DNA of 64,000 nucleotides from Pseudomonas sp. PIC25 (lineage in GTDB: Bacteria > Pseudomonadota > Gammaproteobacteria > Pseudomonadales > Pseudomonadaceae). This document shows, one piece after another, positions 26,123 to 36,093 of this stretch. Both the position numbers and the translations under genes were made by a program. The notes under the pieces are model-generated. The model had not been told where the DNA came from. It worked only from the letters and a program-made list of their open reading frames with translations, and did no database searches. Positions within the stretch are counted from its first letter, which is position 1. Each line of letters starts with the position of its first letter. The DNA lies in assembly GCF_002286785.1 (NCBI RefSeq), contig NZ_MUJY01000154.1, positions 1 through 64,000 of the forward strand, written 5' to 3'.

Positions 26123-27274
26123 TCACTCGGTCGTGCTGCTGACGGGAGGCCGCACGCCCACTTCCGCCTGAAGTTTCAGCTCTTTGCCGTTGCGCATCAC
26201 GTCGATGTCGATGACTTCGCCGGGACGTGTCCTGGCTACCTGGTTCATCGATGAACGACCGTCGTTGGCGGGTTCGCCATCGATGCTGAGAATCAGGTCG
26301 CCCGGTTGCAGGCCGGCGCGCTCCGCCGGGCCATCGCGGTAGATGCCGGCGACGACGATGCCTGGGCGGCCTTCCATGTCGAAGGATTCGGCCAGCTCCG
26401 GCGTCAACGGTTGCACCTCGATCCCCAGCCAGCCACGGATGACCTGGCCGTGTTCGATGATCGCCTGCATCACTTCCATCGCCAGTTTGGCGGGTATGGC
26501 GAAGCCGATGCCCTGCGAGCCGCCGGACTTGGAGAAGATCGCGGTATTGATGCCGATGAGGTTGCCACGGGCATCCACCAGGGCGCCTCCGGAATTGCCG
26601 GGGTTGATCGCCGCGTCGGTCTGGATGAAGTCTTCGTAGGTGTTCAGCCCGAGCTGGTTGCGCCCGGTGGCGCTGATGATGCCCATGGTCACGGTCTGGC
26701 CCACGCCGAAGGGGTTGCCGATGGCCAGGGCGACATCGCCGATGCTGATGTTGTCGGAGCTGCCGAGGGTGATGGCGGGAAGATTTTCCAGGTCGATCTT
26801 GAGGACCGCCAGGTCGGTTTCCGGGTCACTGCCGATCACGCGCGCCAGGGTTTCCCGGCCATCCTTCAGCGCCACCACGATTTGGTCAGCGTCGGCGGTG
26901 ACGTGGTTGTTGGTCAGCAGATAGCCTTCCGGGCTCATGATTACCGCGGAACCCAGGCTCGACTCCATGCGGCGTTGGCGCGGCAGGCTGCGTTCGCCAT
27001 AGAAGCGGCGGAACACTGGGTCTTCGAACAGGGGGTGGCTCGGCCGGGTGACGACCTTGGCAGTGTAGAGGTTGGCCACAGCAGGTGCGGCCCGGCTGAC
27101 CGCCTGGGCATAGGAAACCGGCCCTTGCTGGGGCAGCAGCGAAATCGGAGCCTGGCGTACCTGTGCTTCCTGATGCGGGAGGCCGACCCATTGCGGATAG
27201 CGCTGAATGATCAGGAGTGCCAGCAGCACACCAACCAGCAGGGGCCAACCGAGAAAGCGCAGGGCCTTGAGCAT
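26123..27274 (-). CDS. algW: DegS-type periplasmic serine protease AlgW
   Basis: This 383-residue trypsin-like protease has one N-terminal membrane anchor (about residues 6-24), the catalytic triad H124 (TNNHVTADAD), D154 (PETDLAVLK) and S228 (NPGNSGGAL), and one C-terminal PDZ domain. In Pseudomonas AlgW cleaves the anti-sigma factor MucA in response to mis-folded envelope proteins and so activates AlgU and alginate. The start at 27274 places the anchor at the N-terminus. The frame to 27331 crosses the divergent intergenic region. Confidence 0.96.
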   Translation of the reverse strand: MLKALRFLGWPLLVGVLLALLIIQRYPQWVGLPHQEAQVRQAPISLLPQQGPVSYAQAVSRAAPAVANLYTAKVVTRPSHPLFEDPVFRRFYGERSLPRQRRMESSLGSAVIMSPEGYLLTNNHVTADADQIVVALKDGRETLARVIGSDPETDLAVLKIDLENLPAITLGSSDNISIGDVALAIGNPFGVGQTVTMGIISATGRNQLGLNTYEDFIQTDAAINPGNSGGALVDARGNLIGINTAIFSKSGGSQGIGFAIPAKLAMEVMQAIIEHGQVIRGWLGIEVQPLTPELAESFDMEGRPGIVVAGIYRDGPAERAGLQPGDLILSIDGEPANDGRSSMNQVARTRPGEVIDIDVMRNGKELKLQAEVGVRPPVSSTTE

Positions 27275-27364
27275 CGAGAGAAAATCCTTGGGGTTGCGGG
27301 GGCGGGAGGGTGCCCTTAAGGTGGCGGCCATTATACGAGGGCGCTGTTAAATAAAGGAGTCGCC

Positions 27365-28123
27365 ATGGCCATTGCGCTGAGCACCCTGGTGGAAGAAGCG
27401 GACCGCTATCTCACGGCGGCGCGTATCCAGGATTACTGCCCGAACGGGCTGCAGGTCGAAGGGCGGCCGCAGGTGCGCCGCATCGTCAGCGGTGTGACCG
27501 CCAGCCAGGCCCTGCTGGATGCGGCGGTCGAGGCGGATGCCGATGTGGTCCTGGTGCACCACGGTTATTTCTGGAAGAACGAGAATCCCTGCATCGTCGG
27601 TATCAAGCAGCGGCGCCTGAAAACCCTGCTCAACCACGACATCAGCCTGCTCGCCTATCATCTGCCCCTGGACGTCCACCCCGAGGTGGGCAACAACATG
27701 CAGTTGGCCAGGGTGCTGGATCTGATCGTCGAGGGGCCGCTGGAGCCGGACAATCCCCGCTCGGTCGGGCTGGTCGGTTCGCTGGTGGAGCCCTTGGCGC
27801 CGCGCGATTTCGCTCGCCGGGTGCATGAGGCGTTGGGGCGCGAGCCCTTGCTGATCGAAGGCGAAGGGCCGATCCGCCGGATTGCCTGGTGTACCGGGGC
27901 GGCGCAGGGCTACATCGACCAGGCCGTCACTGCCGGAGTGGACGCCTATCTCACTGGCGAAGTGTCCGAGCCCACGGTTCATGCCGCACGGGAAAACGGC
28001 ATCAGCTTCATCGCCGCCGGTCATCACGCGACCGAACGCTACGGCGTGCAGGCGCTGGGTGACTATCTGGCACGGCGTTTTGCCATCGAACATTTGTTCG
28101 TCGATTGCCCAAACCCTGTGTAA
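27365..28123 (+). CDS. Nif3/YbgI-type dinuclear metal-centre protein
   Basis: The 252-residue Nif3-like protein has the conserved metal-binding histidines in VLVHHGYFWKNE, AYHLPLDVH and AGHHATERYGV. Members are hydrolase-like, often annotated as GTP cyclohydrolase I type 2 homologs, but the physiological substrate is unclear. The ATG at 27365 follows AAAGGAG. It is divergent from algW with 90 bases between, and upstream of cysD. Confidence 0.92.
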   Translation: MAIALSTLVEEADRYLTAARIQDYCPNGLQVEGRPQVRRIVSGVTASQALLDAAVEADADVVLVHHGYFWKNENPCIVGIKQRRLKTLLNHDISLLAYHLPLDVHPEVGNNMQLARVLDLIVEGPLEPDNPRSVGLVGSLVEPLAPRDFARRVHEALGREPLLIEGEGPIRRIAWCTGAAQGYIDQAVTAGVDAYLTGEVSEPTVHAARENGISFIAAGHHATERYGVQALGDYLARRFAIEHLFVDCPNPV

Positions 28124-28246
28124 GGACAGATATAAATCTAGATCATTCCGGTCTAAGCAGCGGCCTGATTAGAAGACAGTGCTGTGCTAGAGTGCGCCCT
28201 CGTCCTCGGCCCGCCGGCCGTACAACAAGCAAATCCGTGAGTAGCC

Positions 28247-29164
28247 ATGGTCGACAAACTGACGCATCTGAAACAGCTGGAGGCGGAAAGTATCCACATC
28301 ATCCGTGAGGTGGCCGCCGAATTCGACAACCCGGTGATGCTGTACTCCATCGGCAAGGATTCCGCCGTCATGTTGCACCTGGCGCGCAAGGCATTCTTTC
28401 CGGGCAAGCTGCCGTTCCCCGTGCTGCACGTGGATACCCGCTGGAAGTTCCAGGACATGTACCGCTTCCGCGAGAAGATGGTCAGCGAGATGGGACTTGA
28501 CCTGATCACCCACATCAACCCCGATGGCGTGGCGCAGGACATGAATCCCTTCACCTACGGCAGTGCCAAGCACACCGACGTGATGAAGACCGAGGGCCTC
28601 AAGCAGGCACTGGACAAGTACGGCTTCGACGCTGCCTTTGGCGGTGCCCGCCGCGATGAGGAGAAGTCCCGGGCCAAGGAGCGTGTCTACTCCTTCCGCG
28701 ACAGCAAGCACCGCTGGGACCCGAAGAACCAGCGTCCGGAGCTGTGGAACGTCTATAACGGCAAGGTGAAGAAGGGCGAGTCGATCCGCGTCTTCCCGCT
28801 GTCCAACTGGACCGAGCTGGACATCTGGCAATACATCTACCTGGAGCAGATCCCTATCGTACCGCTGTACTTCGCCGCAGAGCGCGAAGTGGTGGAACTC
28901 AACGGCGCCCTGGTGATGATCGATGATGAGCGCATCCTGCAATACCTGACCCCTGAGCAGAAGGCCGGCATCACCAAGAAGATGGTGCGTTTCCGTACCC
29001 TTGGCTGCTACCCGCTGACCGGTGCAGTGGAATCCACCGCGACCACGTTGCCGGAAATCATTCAGGAAATGCTCCTGACCAAGACCTCCGAACGCCAGGG
29101 CCGCGTGATCGATCACGACCAGGCCGGCTCGATGGAAGAAAAGAAACGCCAGGGGTATTTCTAA
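28247..29164 (+). CDS. cysD: Sulfate adenylyltransferase subunit 2
   Basis: The 305-residue PP-loop ATP pyrophosphatase, with [18 protein letters not shown] at the N-terminus, makes adenosine 5'-phosphosulfate from ATP and sulfate. The GTPase encoded by the next gene drives the reaction. The tail [21 protein letters not shown] is conserved. The stop lies one base before the cysNC start. The 123-base leader probably carries the promoter, but no strong consensus is visible. Confidence 0.98.
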   Translation: MVDKLTHLKQLEAESIHIIREVAAEFDNPVMLYSIGKDSAVMLHLARKAFFPGKLPFPVLHVDTRWKFQDMYRFREKMVSEMGLDLITHINPDGVAQDMNPFTYGSAKHTDVMKTEGLKQALDKYGFDAAFGGARRDEEKSRAKERVYSFRDSKHRWDPKNQRPELWNVYNGKVKKGESIRVFPLSNWTELDIWQYIYLEQIPIVPLYFAAEREVVELNGALVMIDDERILQYLTPEQKAGITKKMVRFRTLGCYPLTGAVESTATTLPEIIQEMLLTKTSERQGRVIDHDQAGSMEEKKRQGYF

Positions 29165-29165
29165 G

Positions 29166-31064
29166 ATGTCGCACCAATCCGATCTGATCAGCGAGGACAT
29201 CCTCGCCTACCTGGCCCAGCACGAGCGCAAGGAACTGCTGCGCTTCCTCACCTGCGGCAATGTCGATGACGGCAAGAGCACCCTGATCGGCCGCCTGTTG
29301 CACGATTCGAAGATGATCTACGAGGATCATCTGGAAGCCATCACCCGCGATTCGAAGAAGGTCGGCACCACCGGCGATGACGTCGACCTGGCGCTACTGG
29401 TGGATGGCCTGCAGGCCGAGCGCGAGCAGGGCATCACCATCGACGTGGCCTATCGCTATTTCTCCACCGCCAAACGCAAGTTCATCATCGCCGACACCCC
29501 CGGTCATGAGCAGTACACGCGCAACATGGCCACCGGCGCGTCGACCTGCGACCTGGCGATCATCCTCATCGATGCCCGCTACGGTGTGCAGACCCAGACC
29601 AGGCGGCACAGCTTCATCGCCTCGCTGTTGGGCATCAAGCACATCGTCGTCGCCGTCAACAAGATGGACCTGAAGGACTTCGACCAGGGCGTCTTCGAGC
29701 AGATCAAGGCGGATTACCTGAAGTTCGCCGAAGGTATCCAGCTCAAGCCGACCACCCTGCATTTCGTGCCGATGTCCGCCCTGAAGGGCGACAACGTGGT
29801 CAACAAGAGCGAGCGTTCGCCTTGGTACGAGGGGCAGTCGCTCATGGAAATCCTGGAGACCGTCGAGGTCGCCGGCGATCGCAATTTCAACGACATGCGC
29901 TTCCCGGTGCAGTACGTCAACCGGCCGAACCTGAACTTCCGCGGCTTCGCCGGCACACTGGCGAGCGGCATCGTGCACAAGGGCGATGAAGTGGTGGCGC
30001 TGCCGTCGGGCAAGAGCAGCAAGATCAAGTCCATCGTGACCTTCGAGGGCGAGTTGGAGCAGGCCGGTCCCGGCCAGGCCATCACCCTGACCCTGGAAGA
30101 CGAGATCGACGTTTCCCGCGGCGACATGCTGGTACATGCCGACAACCGTCCGCAGGTGACCGACAGCTTCGAGGCCATGCTCGTGTGGATGGCCGAGGAG
30201 CCGATGCTGCCGGGCAAGAAATACGACATCAAGCGCGCCACCAGCTACGTGCCGGGCTCGATTCCGAGCATCGTCCACCGTGTCGATGTGAATACCCTGG
30301 AGCAGGGACCGGCGAGCAGCCTGCAATTGAACGAAATCGGCCGGGTGAGAGTGGCGCTGGATGCGCCGATCGCACTGGATGGATACGAGTACAACCGCAC
30401 CACTGGTGCGTTCATCGTCATCGATCGCCTGACCAACGGCACCGTCGGTGCCGGCATGATCATCGCCGATCCGGTGGGCGCCCAGAGCGGCGGCCACCAC
30501 GGCAAGCTGGCCCACGTCTCCACCGAGGAACGCGCCGCCCGCTTCGGCCAACAACCGGCGACGGTGCTGTTCAGCGGCCTGTCCGGTGCGGGCAAGAGCA
30601 CCCTGGCCTATGCCGTCGAGCGCAAGCTGTTCGACATGGGCCGTGCGGTCTACGTCCTCGATGGGCAGAACCTGCGTCACGACCTGAACAAGGGGCTGCC
30701 GCAGGACCGCACCGGACGCAAGGAAAACTGGCTGCGCGCCGCCCATGTGGCCAAGCAGTTCAACGAAGCCGGCCTGCTGACTCTGGCCGCCTTCGTCGCG
30801 CCGGATGCGGAAGGCCGCGAGCAGGCCAAGGCGTTGATCGGGGCCGAGCGCCTCATCACCGTTTACGTCCAGGCCTCACCGCAAGTCTGCCGGGAGCGCG
30901 ATCCTCAGGGCCTCTATGCGGCCGGCAAGGACAACATCCCGGGCGAGTCTTTCCCCTACGATGTGCCGCTGGATGCCGATCTGGTGATCGACACTCAGAG
31001 CGTCTCGGTGGAAGAGGGCGTCAAGCAGGTACTTGACCTGTTGCGTAGTCGCGGCGCCATCTGA
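29166..31064 (+). CDS. cysNC: Fused sulfate adenylyltransferase GTPase subunit / APS kinase
   Basis: The 632-residue protein joins two enzymes. Residues 1 to about 450 are a translation-factor-like GTPase (GNVDDGKST at 31-39, [26 protein letters not shown]) that powers CysD. Residues from about 460 are APS kinase with Walker [10 protein letters not shown] at 471-479, which makes PAPS. The fusion is the normal form in Pseudomonas, where it is often simply called cysN. The terminator at 31082-31115 follows. Confidence 0.97.
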   Translation: MSHQSDLISEDILAYLAQHERKELLRFLTCGNVDDGKSTLIGRLLHDSKMIYEDHLEAITRDSKKVGTTGDDVDLALLVDGLQAEREQGITIDVAYRYFSTAKRKFIIADTPGHEQYTRNMATGASTCDLAIILIDARYGVQTQTRRHSFIASLLGIKHIVVAVNKMDLKDFDQGVFEQIKADYLKFAEGIQLKPTTLHFVPMSALKGDNVVNKSERSPWYEGQSLMEILETVEVAGDRNFNDMRFPVQYVNRPNLNFRGFAGTLASGIVHKGDEVVALPSGKSSKIKSIVTFEGELEQAGPGQAITLTLEDEIDVSRGDMLVHADNRPQVTDSFEAMLVWMAEEPMLPGKKYDIKRATSYVPGSIPSIVHRVDVNTLEQGPASSLQLNEIGRVRVALDAPIALDGYEYNRTTGAFIVIDRLTNGTVGAGMIIADPVGAQSGGHHGKLAHVSTEERAARFGQQPATVLFSGLSGAGKSTLAYAVERKLFDMGRAVYVLDGQNLRHDLNKGLPQDRTGRKENWLRAAHVAKQFNEAGLLTLAAFVAPDAEGREQAKALIGAERLITVYVQASPQVCRERDPQGLYAAGKDNIPGESFPYDVPLDADLVIDTQSVSVEEGVKQVLDLLRSRGAI

Positions 31065-31081
31065 CGCGCGTCCGACGTACC

Positions 31082-31115
31082 CGATGCCCTCGCGGTCCAG
31101 GCTGCGGGGGCATCG
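31082..31115. terminator. Bidirectional terminator between cysNC and GH13 gene
   Basis: CGATGCCC (31082-31089) pairs with GGGCATCG (31108-31115), with further CGC/GCG pairing inside. It lies between two convergent genes. The following sequence GTCGTTTC gives only a weak U-tract. Confidence 0.6.
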
Positions 31116-31120
31116 TCGTT

Positions 31121-32728
31121 TCAGGGCGTCTCGGTTTCCTGGAGGGCGATGATCAGGCCTTCATGGGGGCGCAGCAGGCAGTGTTCCTTCACATCCAGCT
31201 CGTGCCGGCCAGGATGGCTGGACAGCAGGATTTCCCCCCCCAGCATTTCCAGATCGATCCGCTGTTCACAGGGCTGGAAATTCAGCATTACCAGCAGGCG
31301 GCGATTGCCCCATTCGCGCATATAGCCCAGCACGCCCGGCGGCGTGCAGAAGCTGCGATAGCGGCCAATGCTCAGCGCGGCTTCACGGCGGCGTAGCTGG
31401 ATCAGCTCGCGGTACAGCGTCAGCAGGGATGATGGATCTTCCTGTTGCGTTGACACGTTCGTTGTCCGGTAGTCCGGGGCGAGAGGGAGCCAGGGCGTGC
31501 CGCTGGTGAAGCCGGCGTTGGCGCTGCCGTCCCATTGCATCGGGGTACGCTCGGGATCGCGCCCCAACCCCAAGCCGGGAATGTTCTTCTCGAACGGGTC
31601 CTGTACCTGCTCCGGGTGGATGGTTACGTCGATCATGCCGATCTCATCACCGTAATAAAGGGTCGGTGTGCCGCGCAGGGTCAGCAGCAGCATCGCGGCG
31701 ATACGGCTGTGCTCGGTGCCGAAGCGGCTGGCCAGGCGGTGGTTATCGTGGTTGCCGAGCACCCAGTTCGGCCAGCCGTGGGGCGGTAGGGCGGCTTCGT
31801 AATGGTCCACCGCCTGGCGGATGGTTTCGGCCTGCCAGGGCAGCAGGATCAACTGGAAGTTGAACGGCAGATGTACGCCGTCGCCGCCGGTACCGTAGTA
31901 GGTCACCAGGCGTTCCACCGGCAGGTAAATCTCGCCGACCATCATCCGCTCGTCATAGCTGTCCAGCAGTTGGCGCATCTTGCGGATGACGTCGTGCACT
32001 TCCGGGCGGTCGGTGGTGTAGGTGGCCAACAGGCGCTTGTGCGACCCGATATCGGGCCGGTAGTCCGGGTTCTCCGGGTTGTTGCGAAAGTCCTCGTCCT
32101 TGATCAGGTGCCAGATCACGTCGACCCGGAAGCCGTCCACGCCGCGTTCGAGCCAGAAACGCATCTGTTCGAGCATGGCGTCCTGCACTTCCGAGTTGCG
32201 CCAGTTGAGGTCGGGTTGTTCCTTGAGGAACGCATGGTAGTAGTACTGCTGACGCGCTTCGTCGTAGGTCCAGCCGCTGCCGCCGAAATTGGACAGCCAG
32301 TTGTTCGGCGGTCCGCCATCGGGAGCGGGATCCCGCCAGATGTACCAGTCGCTCTTCGGGTTGTCCCGCGAGCGGCGCGACTCCTGGAACCACGGGTGCT
32401 GGTCCGAGCTGTGGTTGGGTACGAAATCGAGAACGAGCTTCATGCCGCGCCGATGCACGTCCGCCAGCAGGGCATCGAAGTCAGACAGGCTGCCGAATTG
32501 CGGATCGATATCCACATAGTTGGACACGTCGTAGCCGAAGTCGGCCATCGGCGACGGATAGATGGGCGACAGCCAGACGGCATCCACGCCCAGCCACTCC
32601 AGATAGTCCAGCCGGCTGCGGATGCCCCGCAGATCGCCAATGCCGTCGCCGTTGCTGTCCATGAACGAGCGGGGATAGATCTGGTAGATGATCCCGGACT
32701 GCCACCAGAGAGGTTGCTGCATAGTCAT
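31121..32728 (-). CDS. GH13 alpha-glucosidase / oligo-1,6-glucosidase type
   Basis: The 535-residue alpha-amylase-family enzyme has a (beta/alpha)8 barrel. Catalytic residues are nucleophile D203 (GFRVDV), acid/base E266 (MVGEIYLP) and D328 (GNHDNHR). Early motif DFVPNHSSD is typical of alpha-glucosidases acting on alpha-1,4 or alpha-1,6 gluco-oligosaccharides. No signal peptide is seen, so it acts in the cytoplasm. The start is ATG 32728, or two codons later; the longer frame to 32926 covers the divergent promoter region. It is divergent from a second GH13 gene, suggesting a small alpha-glucan or maltose/trehalose unit absent from the PAO1 order as I recall it. Confidence 0.9.
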   Translation of the reverse strand: MTMQQPLWWQSGIIYQIYPRSFMDSNGDGIGDLRGIRSRLDYLEWLGVDAVWLSPIYPSPMADFGYDVSNYVDIDPQFGSLSDFDALLADVHRRGMKLVLDFVPNHSSDQHPWFQESRRSRDNPKSDWYIWRDPAPDGGPPNNWLSNFGGSGWTYDEARQQYYYHAFLKEQPDLNWRNSEVQDAMLEQMRFWLERGVDGFRVDVIWHLIKDEDFRNNPENPDYRPDIGSHKRLLATYTTDRPEVHDVIRKMRQLLDSYDERMMVGEIYLPVERLVTYYGTGGDGVHLPFNFQLILLPWQAETIRQAVDHYEAALPPHGWPNWVLGNHDNHRLASRFGTEHSRIAAMLLLTLRGTPTLYYGDEIGMIDVTIHPEQVQDPFEKNIPGLGLGRDPERTPMQWDGSANAGFTSGTPWLPLAPDYRTTNVSTQQEDPSSLLTLYRELIQLRRREAALSIGRYRSFCTPPGVLGYMREWGNRRLLVMLNFQPCEQRIDLEMLGGEILLSSHPGRHELDVKEHCLLRPHEGLIIALQETETP

Positions 32729-32897
32729 CGTCGCTCCGTAGCTGCTCCATGAACCTATGCATGGGGACGCGAAGGAGCCGGGAAAGGTTCCGACCGGTTG
32801 GCGGCATTTGCCCCTACTTCGGAACTCGGGCTCCGGCTGGCGACCAAAGTTAGTGAAGCCTATCGAGGCGGTGGTAGCGCCTCTGAGCGAGAGGACT

Positions 32898-34607
32898 ATG
32901 GAAGCGAACGATGTCTGGTACGACAACGCGGTTGCCTACCAAGTGGATGTGGCGACCTTCTACGATTCCAACGATGACGGTATCGGCGATTTTCCCGGGC
33001 TCACTTCACGCCTGGATTACCTGCGCCAACTGGGGATCAACTGCCTCTGGCTGATGCCTTTCCATCCCTCGTCCGAACAGGACGATGGCTATGACGTGAT
33101 CGATCACTACGGTATCGATCCGCGCTTCGGCAGCTTTGGCGATTTCGCCGAGTTCCTCGACGAAGCCAAGGTACGCGGTATACGCGTGCTGATGGACCTA
33201 GTGGTGAACCATACCTCCGACCAGCACCCCTGGTTCCAGGCTGCCCGGCAATCGAAGGATTCCCCGTTCCGCGACTATTACATCTGGGAGCGGGAGCCGA
33301 AGGACCATCAGCGCGACAAGCTGGTATTTCCGGATCGCTACGATAGCGTCTGGAAGTACGATGAGGCGACTGGAGAGTATTACTTCCATCGCTTCCATGA
33401 CTTCGAGCCCGACCTCAATCACGGCCATCCGGCGGTTCGCGACGAGGTGCGGCGCATCCTCGGCTTCTGGCTGGCGCTGGGGGTGTCCGGCTTCCGTGTC
33501 GATGCCGCGCCATTCCTGATCTGGCCCAAGGGGCCGGCCCAGCACTTCGACGATCCCCACGAGTACCTGCGCAAACTGCGTCGGCATGCGGTGCGCTATG
33601 GCTCGGGGGCGGTGCTATTGGGGGAGGCCAATGTGGCGCCGGACAAGCTCGGCGAGTTCTTCGGCAACGGCGATGAGCTCAACCAGCTCTTCAACTTCCT
33701 CGGGGCCGAGCGGATATTCCTGGCGCTCGCCCGCCAGGACGTCGGGCCGATCTGCCAACTTTCCGATTTGCTGCCGGACCTGCCTCCGGGAACCCAATGG
33801 TTGAACTTCCTGCGTCACCACGACGAGTTCAGCCTCGAATGGTTGAGCGAGGAGGAGCGCCAGGAAATCTTCCAGGCTTTCGCCCCCGATCCGTCGATGC
33901 AGATATACGGCCGTGGCCTGCGCCGCCGCTTGGCCGGCATGCTCGACGGCGACCAGGCGCGCATCCGACTGGCGCTCAGCCTGCTATTCAGCCGCAGCGG
34001 TTCGCCGATGCTGTTCTATGGCGACGAGATCGGCATGGGCGAGGATCTGTCCCTTCCCGACCGTTATCCGGTCCGCACCTGCATGCAGTGGTCGGACGAG
34101 GCCAGCGCCGGCTTCTCCAAGGCCCCCCGCAAGTGCCTGACGCGTCCGGTGTTGGAGAAGGGGCCATTCGCGTTCGACAAGGTCAATGTCACCGTCCAGT
34201 GGCTGGACCCGAACTCCCAGTTGCATTGGGTTCGCCGGCTGATCGAGGTGCGCCGCGCCTGTCCCGAACTCGGGCTCGGCCAACATGAAGTGCTGGAGTG
34301 CGATGGTGGCTCGGGTGTACTGGCGGAGACGTTCTACCTCGACAGCGGGCGGGTGGTCTGCGTGCATAACCTGAAAGACCAGCCTTGCACGGTTCGTATC
34401 CAAGACCAGGCGCTGGCGGGGAAGCACTGCTTCGATCTGTTGCGGCGAAAACCCCACGACGCTTCGGCGGACGGGGAGCTGGTCGTCGATCTGGAGGCGT
34501 ATGGCTATTGCTGGTTGCGGGTGGGCTCGATTTTCGCCCCTACCGAGGTCGGCGCCACCATCGCTAGCGCAATTGCGGAAGCACCTCGCTCGCAAAAGTC
34601 TCGATGA
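32898..34607 (+). CDS. GH13 trehalose-synthase-like alpha-amylase-family protein
   Basis: The 569-residue protein has the opening VWYDNAVAYQVDVATFYDSNDDGIGDFPGL and catalytic residues D202 (GFRVDAAPF), E243 (LLGEANV) and D309 (LRHHDEF). The overall pattern is closest to trehalose synthase (maltose-trehalose isomerase) and related DUF3459-containing enzymes, but the specific activity cannot be read from sequence. No signal peptide is present. ATG 32898 has GAGAGG just upstream. Its 3' end overlaps the convergent oxidoreductase gene by 44 bases. Confidence 0.88.
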   Translation: MEANDVWYDNAVAYQVDVATFYDSNDDGIGDFPGLTSRLDYLRQLGINCLWLMPFHPSSEQDDGYDVIDHYGIDPRFGSFGDFAEFLDEAKVRGIRVLMDLVVNHTSDQHPWFQAARQSKDSPFRDYYIWEREPKDHQRDKLVFPDRYDSVWKYDEATGEYYFHRFHDFEPDLNHGHPAVRDEVRRILGFWLALGVSGFRVDAAPFLIWPKGPAQHFDDPHEYLRKLRRHAVRYGSGAVLLGEANVAPDKLGEFFGNGDELNQLFNFLGAERIFLALARQDVGPICQLSDLLPDLPPGTQWLNFLRHHDEFSLEWLSEEERQEIFQAFAPDPSMQIYGRGLRRRLAGMLDGDQARIRLALSLLFSRSGSPMLFYGDEIGMGEDLSLPDRYPVRTCMQWSDEASAGFSKAPRKCLTRPVLEKGPFAFDKVNVTVQWLDPNSQLHWVRRLIEVRRACPELGLGQHEVLECDGGSGVLAETFYLDSGRVVCVHNLKDQPCTVRIQDQALAGKHCFDLLRRKPHDASADGELVVDLEAYGYCWLRVGSIFAPTEVGATIASAIAEAPRSQKSR

Positions 34608-35523
34608 AGGTGCGTTGCTCACGGTTGACGTTGTGCAGGTAGAGGCGATCGAAACCTTGCGCGATATCGCCTTGCAGCCAGTCCACGTGGCGAGCCGGGC
34701 TGGCCGATATGCGCACCGACCGGTGCATATCCTCCGGGCGAAGATGTGCGGTCGCCAGTTCGAACTGCCTGGGATGACAGAGGTTCTGCGACAGCTCGCC
34801 GGGTAGCGCGTTGGTGCGCCATTGGTCATGCGCCCCGGCCAGGGCCGTGGCCTCATCGGTGGCATAGGACAATTTGACCTGCAGGTACAGCGGCTTGCCT
34901 TCTCCACCGCCTTCGCGGAACGCATCGATGAGGCGCTGCTGGGTCTCCGGTTCGCTGGAGACGGTAATCAGCCCATCCGCCCATTCGCCAGCCCAGTGGG
35001 CAGTCTCCGGGGTCAGGGCGGCGGCGAACAACCTGGGCGCTTCAGCCGGCAGGCTGTAGAGACGTGCACGTTCGACGGTGATCAGGCCGTGGTGCGTGAC
35101 TTCTTCGCCATTCCAGAGTGCACGGATGATATCCACCGCTTCGCGCAGCATGGCGTTGCGGGTCTCCTTGAGCGGCCAGTGGCGGCCGAGAATGCCCTCG
35201 TTGATCGCCTCCCCGCTGCCCACTGCGAGCCAGAAGCGTCCCGGAAACATTTCCGTAAGCGTTGCCGCTGCCTGGGCGATCAAGGCCGGGTGATAGCGAA
35301 AGATCGGCGCATTGACCACGCCCAGGTCCAGCGGTGTAGCCTGCAATGCGGTGCCGAGCCAGGCCCAGGCGAAACCGCTATGCCCCTGGTTTTCGCTCCA
35401 GGGATGGAAGTGGTCCGAACACATCCCGCTGGCGAATCCGGCTTCGGCGGCCGCTTGGAGATGGCGCAGCAGTTCGCTGGGGGAGAATTGTTCGTGTGAA
35501 GCGTGGTAGCCGATCGGGGTCAT
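34564..35523 (-). CDS. LLM-class (luciferase-like) flavin oxidoreductase
   Basis: The 319-residue protein has the bacterial-luciferase TIM-barrel fold (DHFHPWSENQGHSGFAW, GRFWLAVGSGEAINEGILG, WADGLITVSS). The family includes F420- and FMN-dependent enzymes. Pseudomonads lack the classical F420 pathway, so FMN is the likely cofactor, as in the non-F420 subgroup I recall as TIGR03885. The start MTPIGYHASHEQFSP at 35523 is chosen; the frame to 35574 adds a basic non-conserved stretch. It belongs with the neighbouring GH13 genes as an accessory group; the substrate is unknown. Confidence 0.88.
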   Translation of the reverse strand: MTPIGYHASHEQFSPSELLRHLQAAAEAGFASGMCSDHFHPWSENQGHSGFAWAWLGTALQATPLDLGVVNAPIFRYHPALIAQAAATLTEMFPGRFWLAVGSGEAINEGILGRHWPLKETRNAMLREAVDIIRALWNGEEVTHHGLITVERARLYSLPAEAPRLFAAALTPETAHWAGEWADGLITVSSEPETQQRLIDAFREGGGEGKPLYLQVKLSYATDEATALAGAHDQWRTNALPGELSQNLCHPRQFELATAHLRPEDMHRSVRISASPARHVDWLQGDIAQGFDRLYLHNVNREQRTFIETFASEVLPQLR

Positions 35524-35607
35524 GGGAGCCTGTCGGGAACAGTCGGTTTTCTTTCGAGGCGGGCGCTCGAACACAAGTTCCGGTCAGTCATGGCGGGCGG
35601 CTGAAAT

Positions 35608-35632
35608 GAAAAGCCCCGGTCGGACCGGGGCT
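35608..35632 (-). terminator. Rho-independent terminator after zapG
   Basis: AGCCCCGGT (35612-35620) pairs with ACCGGGGCT (35624-35632) around a 3-base loop. On the minus strand it ends in TTTTCATTT. It follows the zapG stop by 18 bases. Confidence 0.75.
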
Positions 35633-35649
35633 CTGTTCGGCGATGAAAG

Positions 35650-36093
35650 TCAGGACTTGCCTTTCAGTCCGAAGCTCTCGTCGAGCGTGCCGGGGGCGTC
35701 TCCGCTCTTGGGTGCATAATCCTTCGGCGCTTCGGTGCCGGCCGGCGGCTTCAGGCGCTCCCGTGGGCTGCGGTAGTCCTCGTCCGCCTGCAGGGCGGCG
35801 AGCAGGCGTTGGCGGGTCAGTTCGTCCAGGGCCAGGTTCTTGGCACCTTCGGAGAGATGCTCCTGAACCTCCTGGTAGCTCTGGGTCAGCTTCTTCACCA
35901 GGCCGGCGGTGGTCTTGAAGTGGGTGACCACTTCGCTCTGGTAGGTGTCGAAGCGTTCCTGCAGTTCGTCCAGTTGGCGCTGCGTCCGGTTGGGCGCGGC
36001 GTTGGGCATCAGGCGCGCCGCCACGAAACCGATGGCGATGCCGGCGAGCAGGGTGAGGGCTGGTAGCAACCAGGCCGTGAGCGTCTGTTCCAC
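35650..36093 (-). CDS. zapG: YhcB/ZapG family inner-membrane division-associated protein (DUF1043)
   Basis: The 147-residue protein has one N-terminal membrane helix (about residues 8-28, including LLAGIAIGFVAARLM). A long coiled coil follows (RTQRQLDELQERFDTYQSEV to QEHLSEGAKNLALDEL), then a disordered Pro-rich tail. In E. coli YhcB/ZapG links cell division and envelope growth. The ATG at 36093 begins MEQTLTAWLLPAL. The terminator at 35608-35632 follows. Confidence 0.88.
   Translation of the reverse strand: MEQTLTAWLLPALTLLAGIAIGFVAARLMPNAAPNRTQRQLDELQERFDTYQSEVVTHFKTTAGLVKKLTQSYQEVQEHLSEGAKNLALDELTRQRLLAALQADEDYRSPRERLKPPAGTEAPKDYAPKSGDAPGTLDESFGLKGKS

Noticed and set aside
29394-30746. 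450-residue minus-strand frame opposite cysNC
   Set aside because: It is antisense to a well-recognised gene with clear motifs. Long antisense frames are common in GC-rich DNA.
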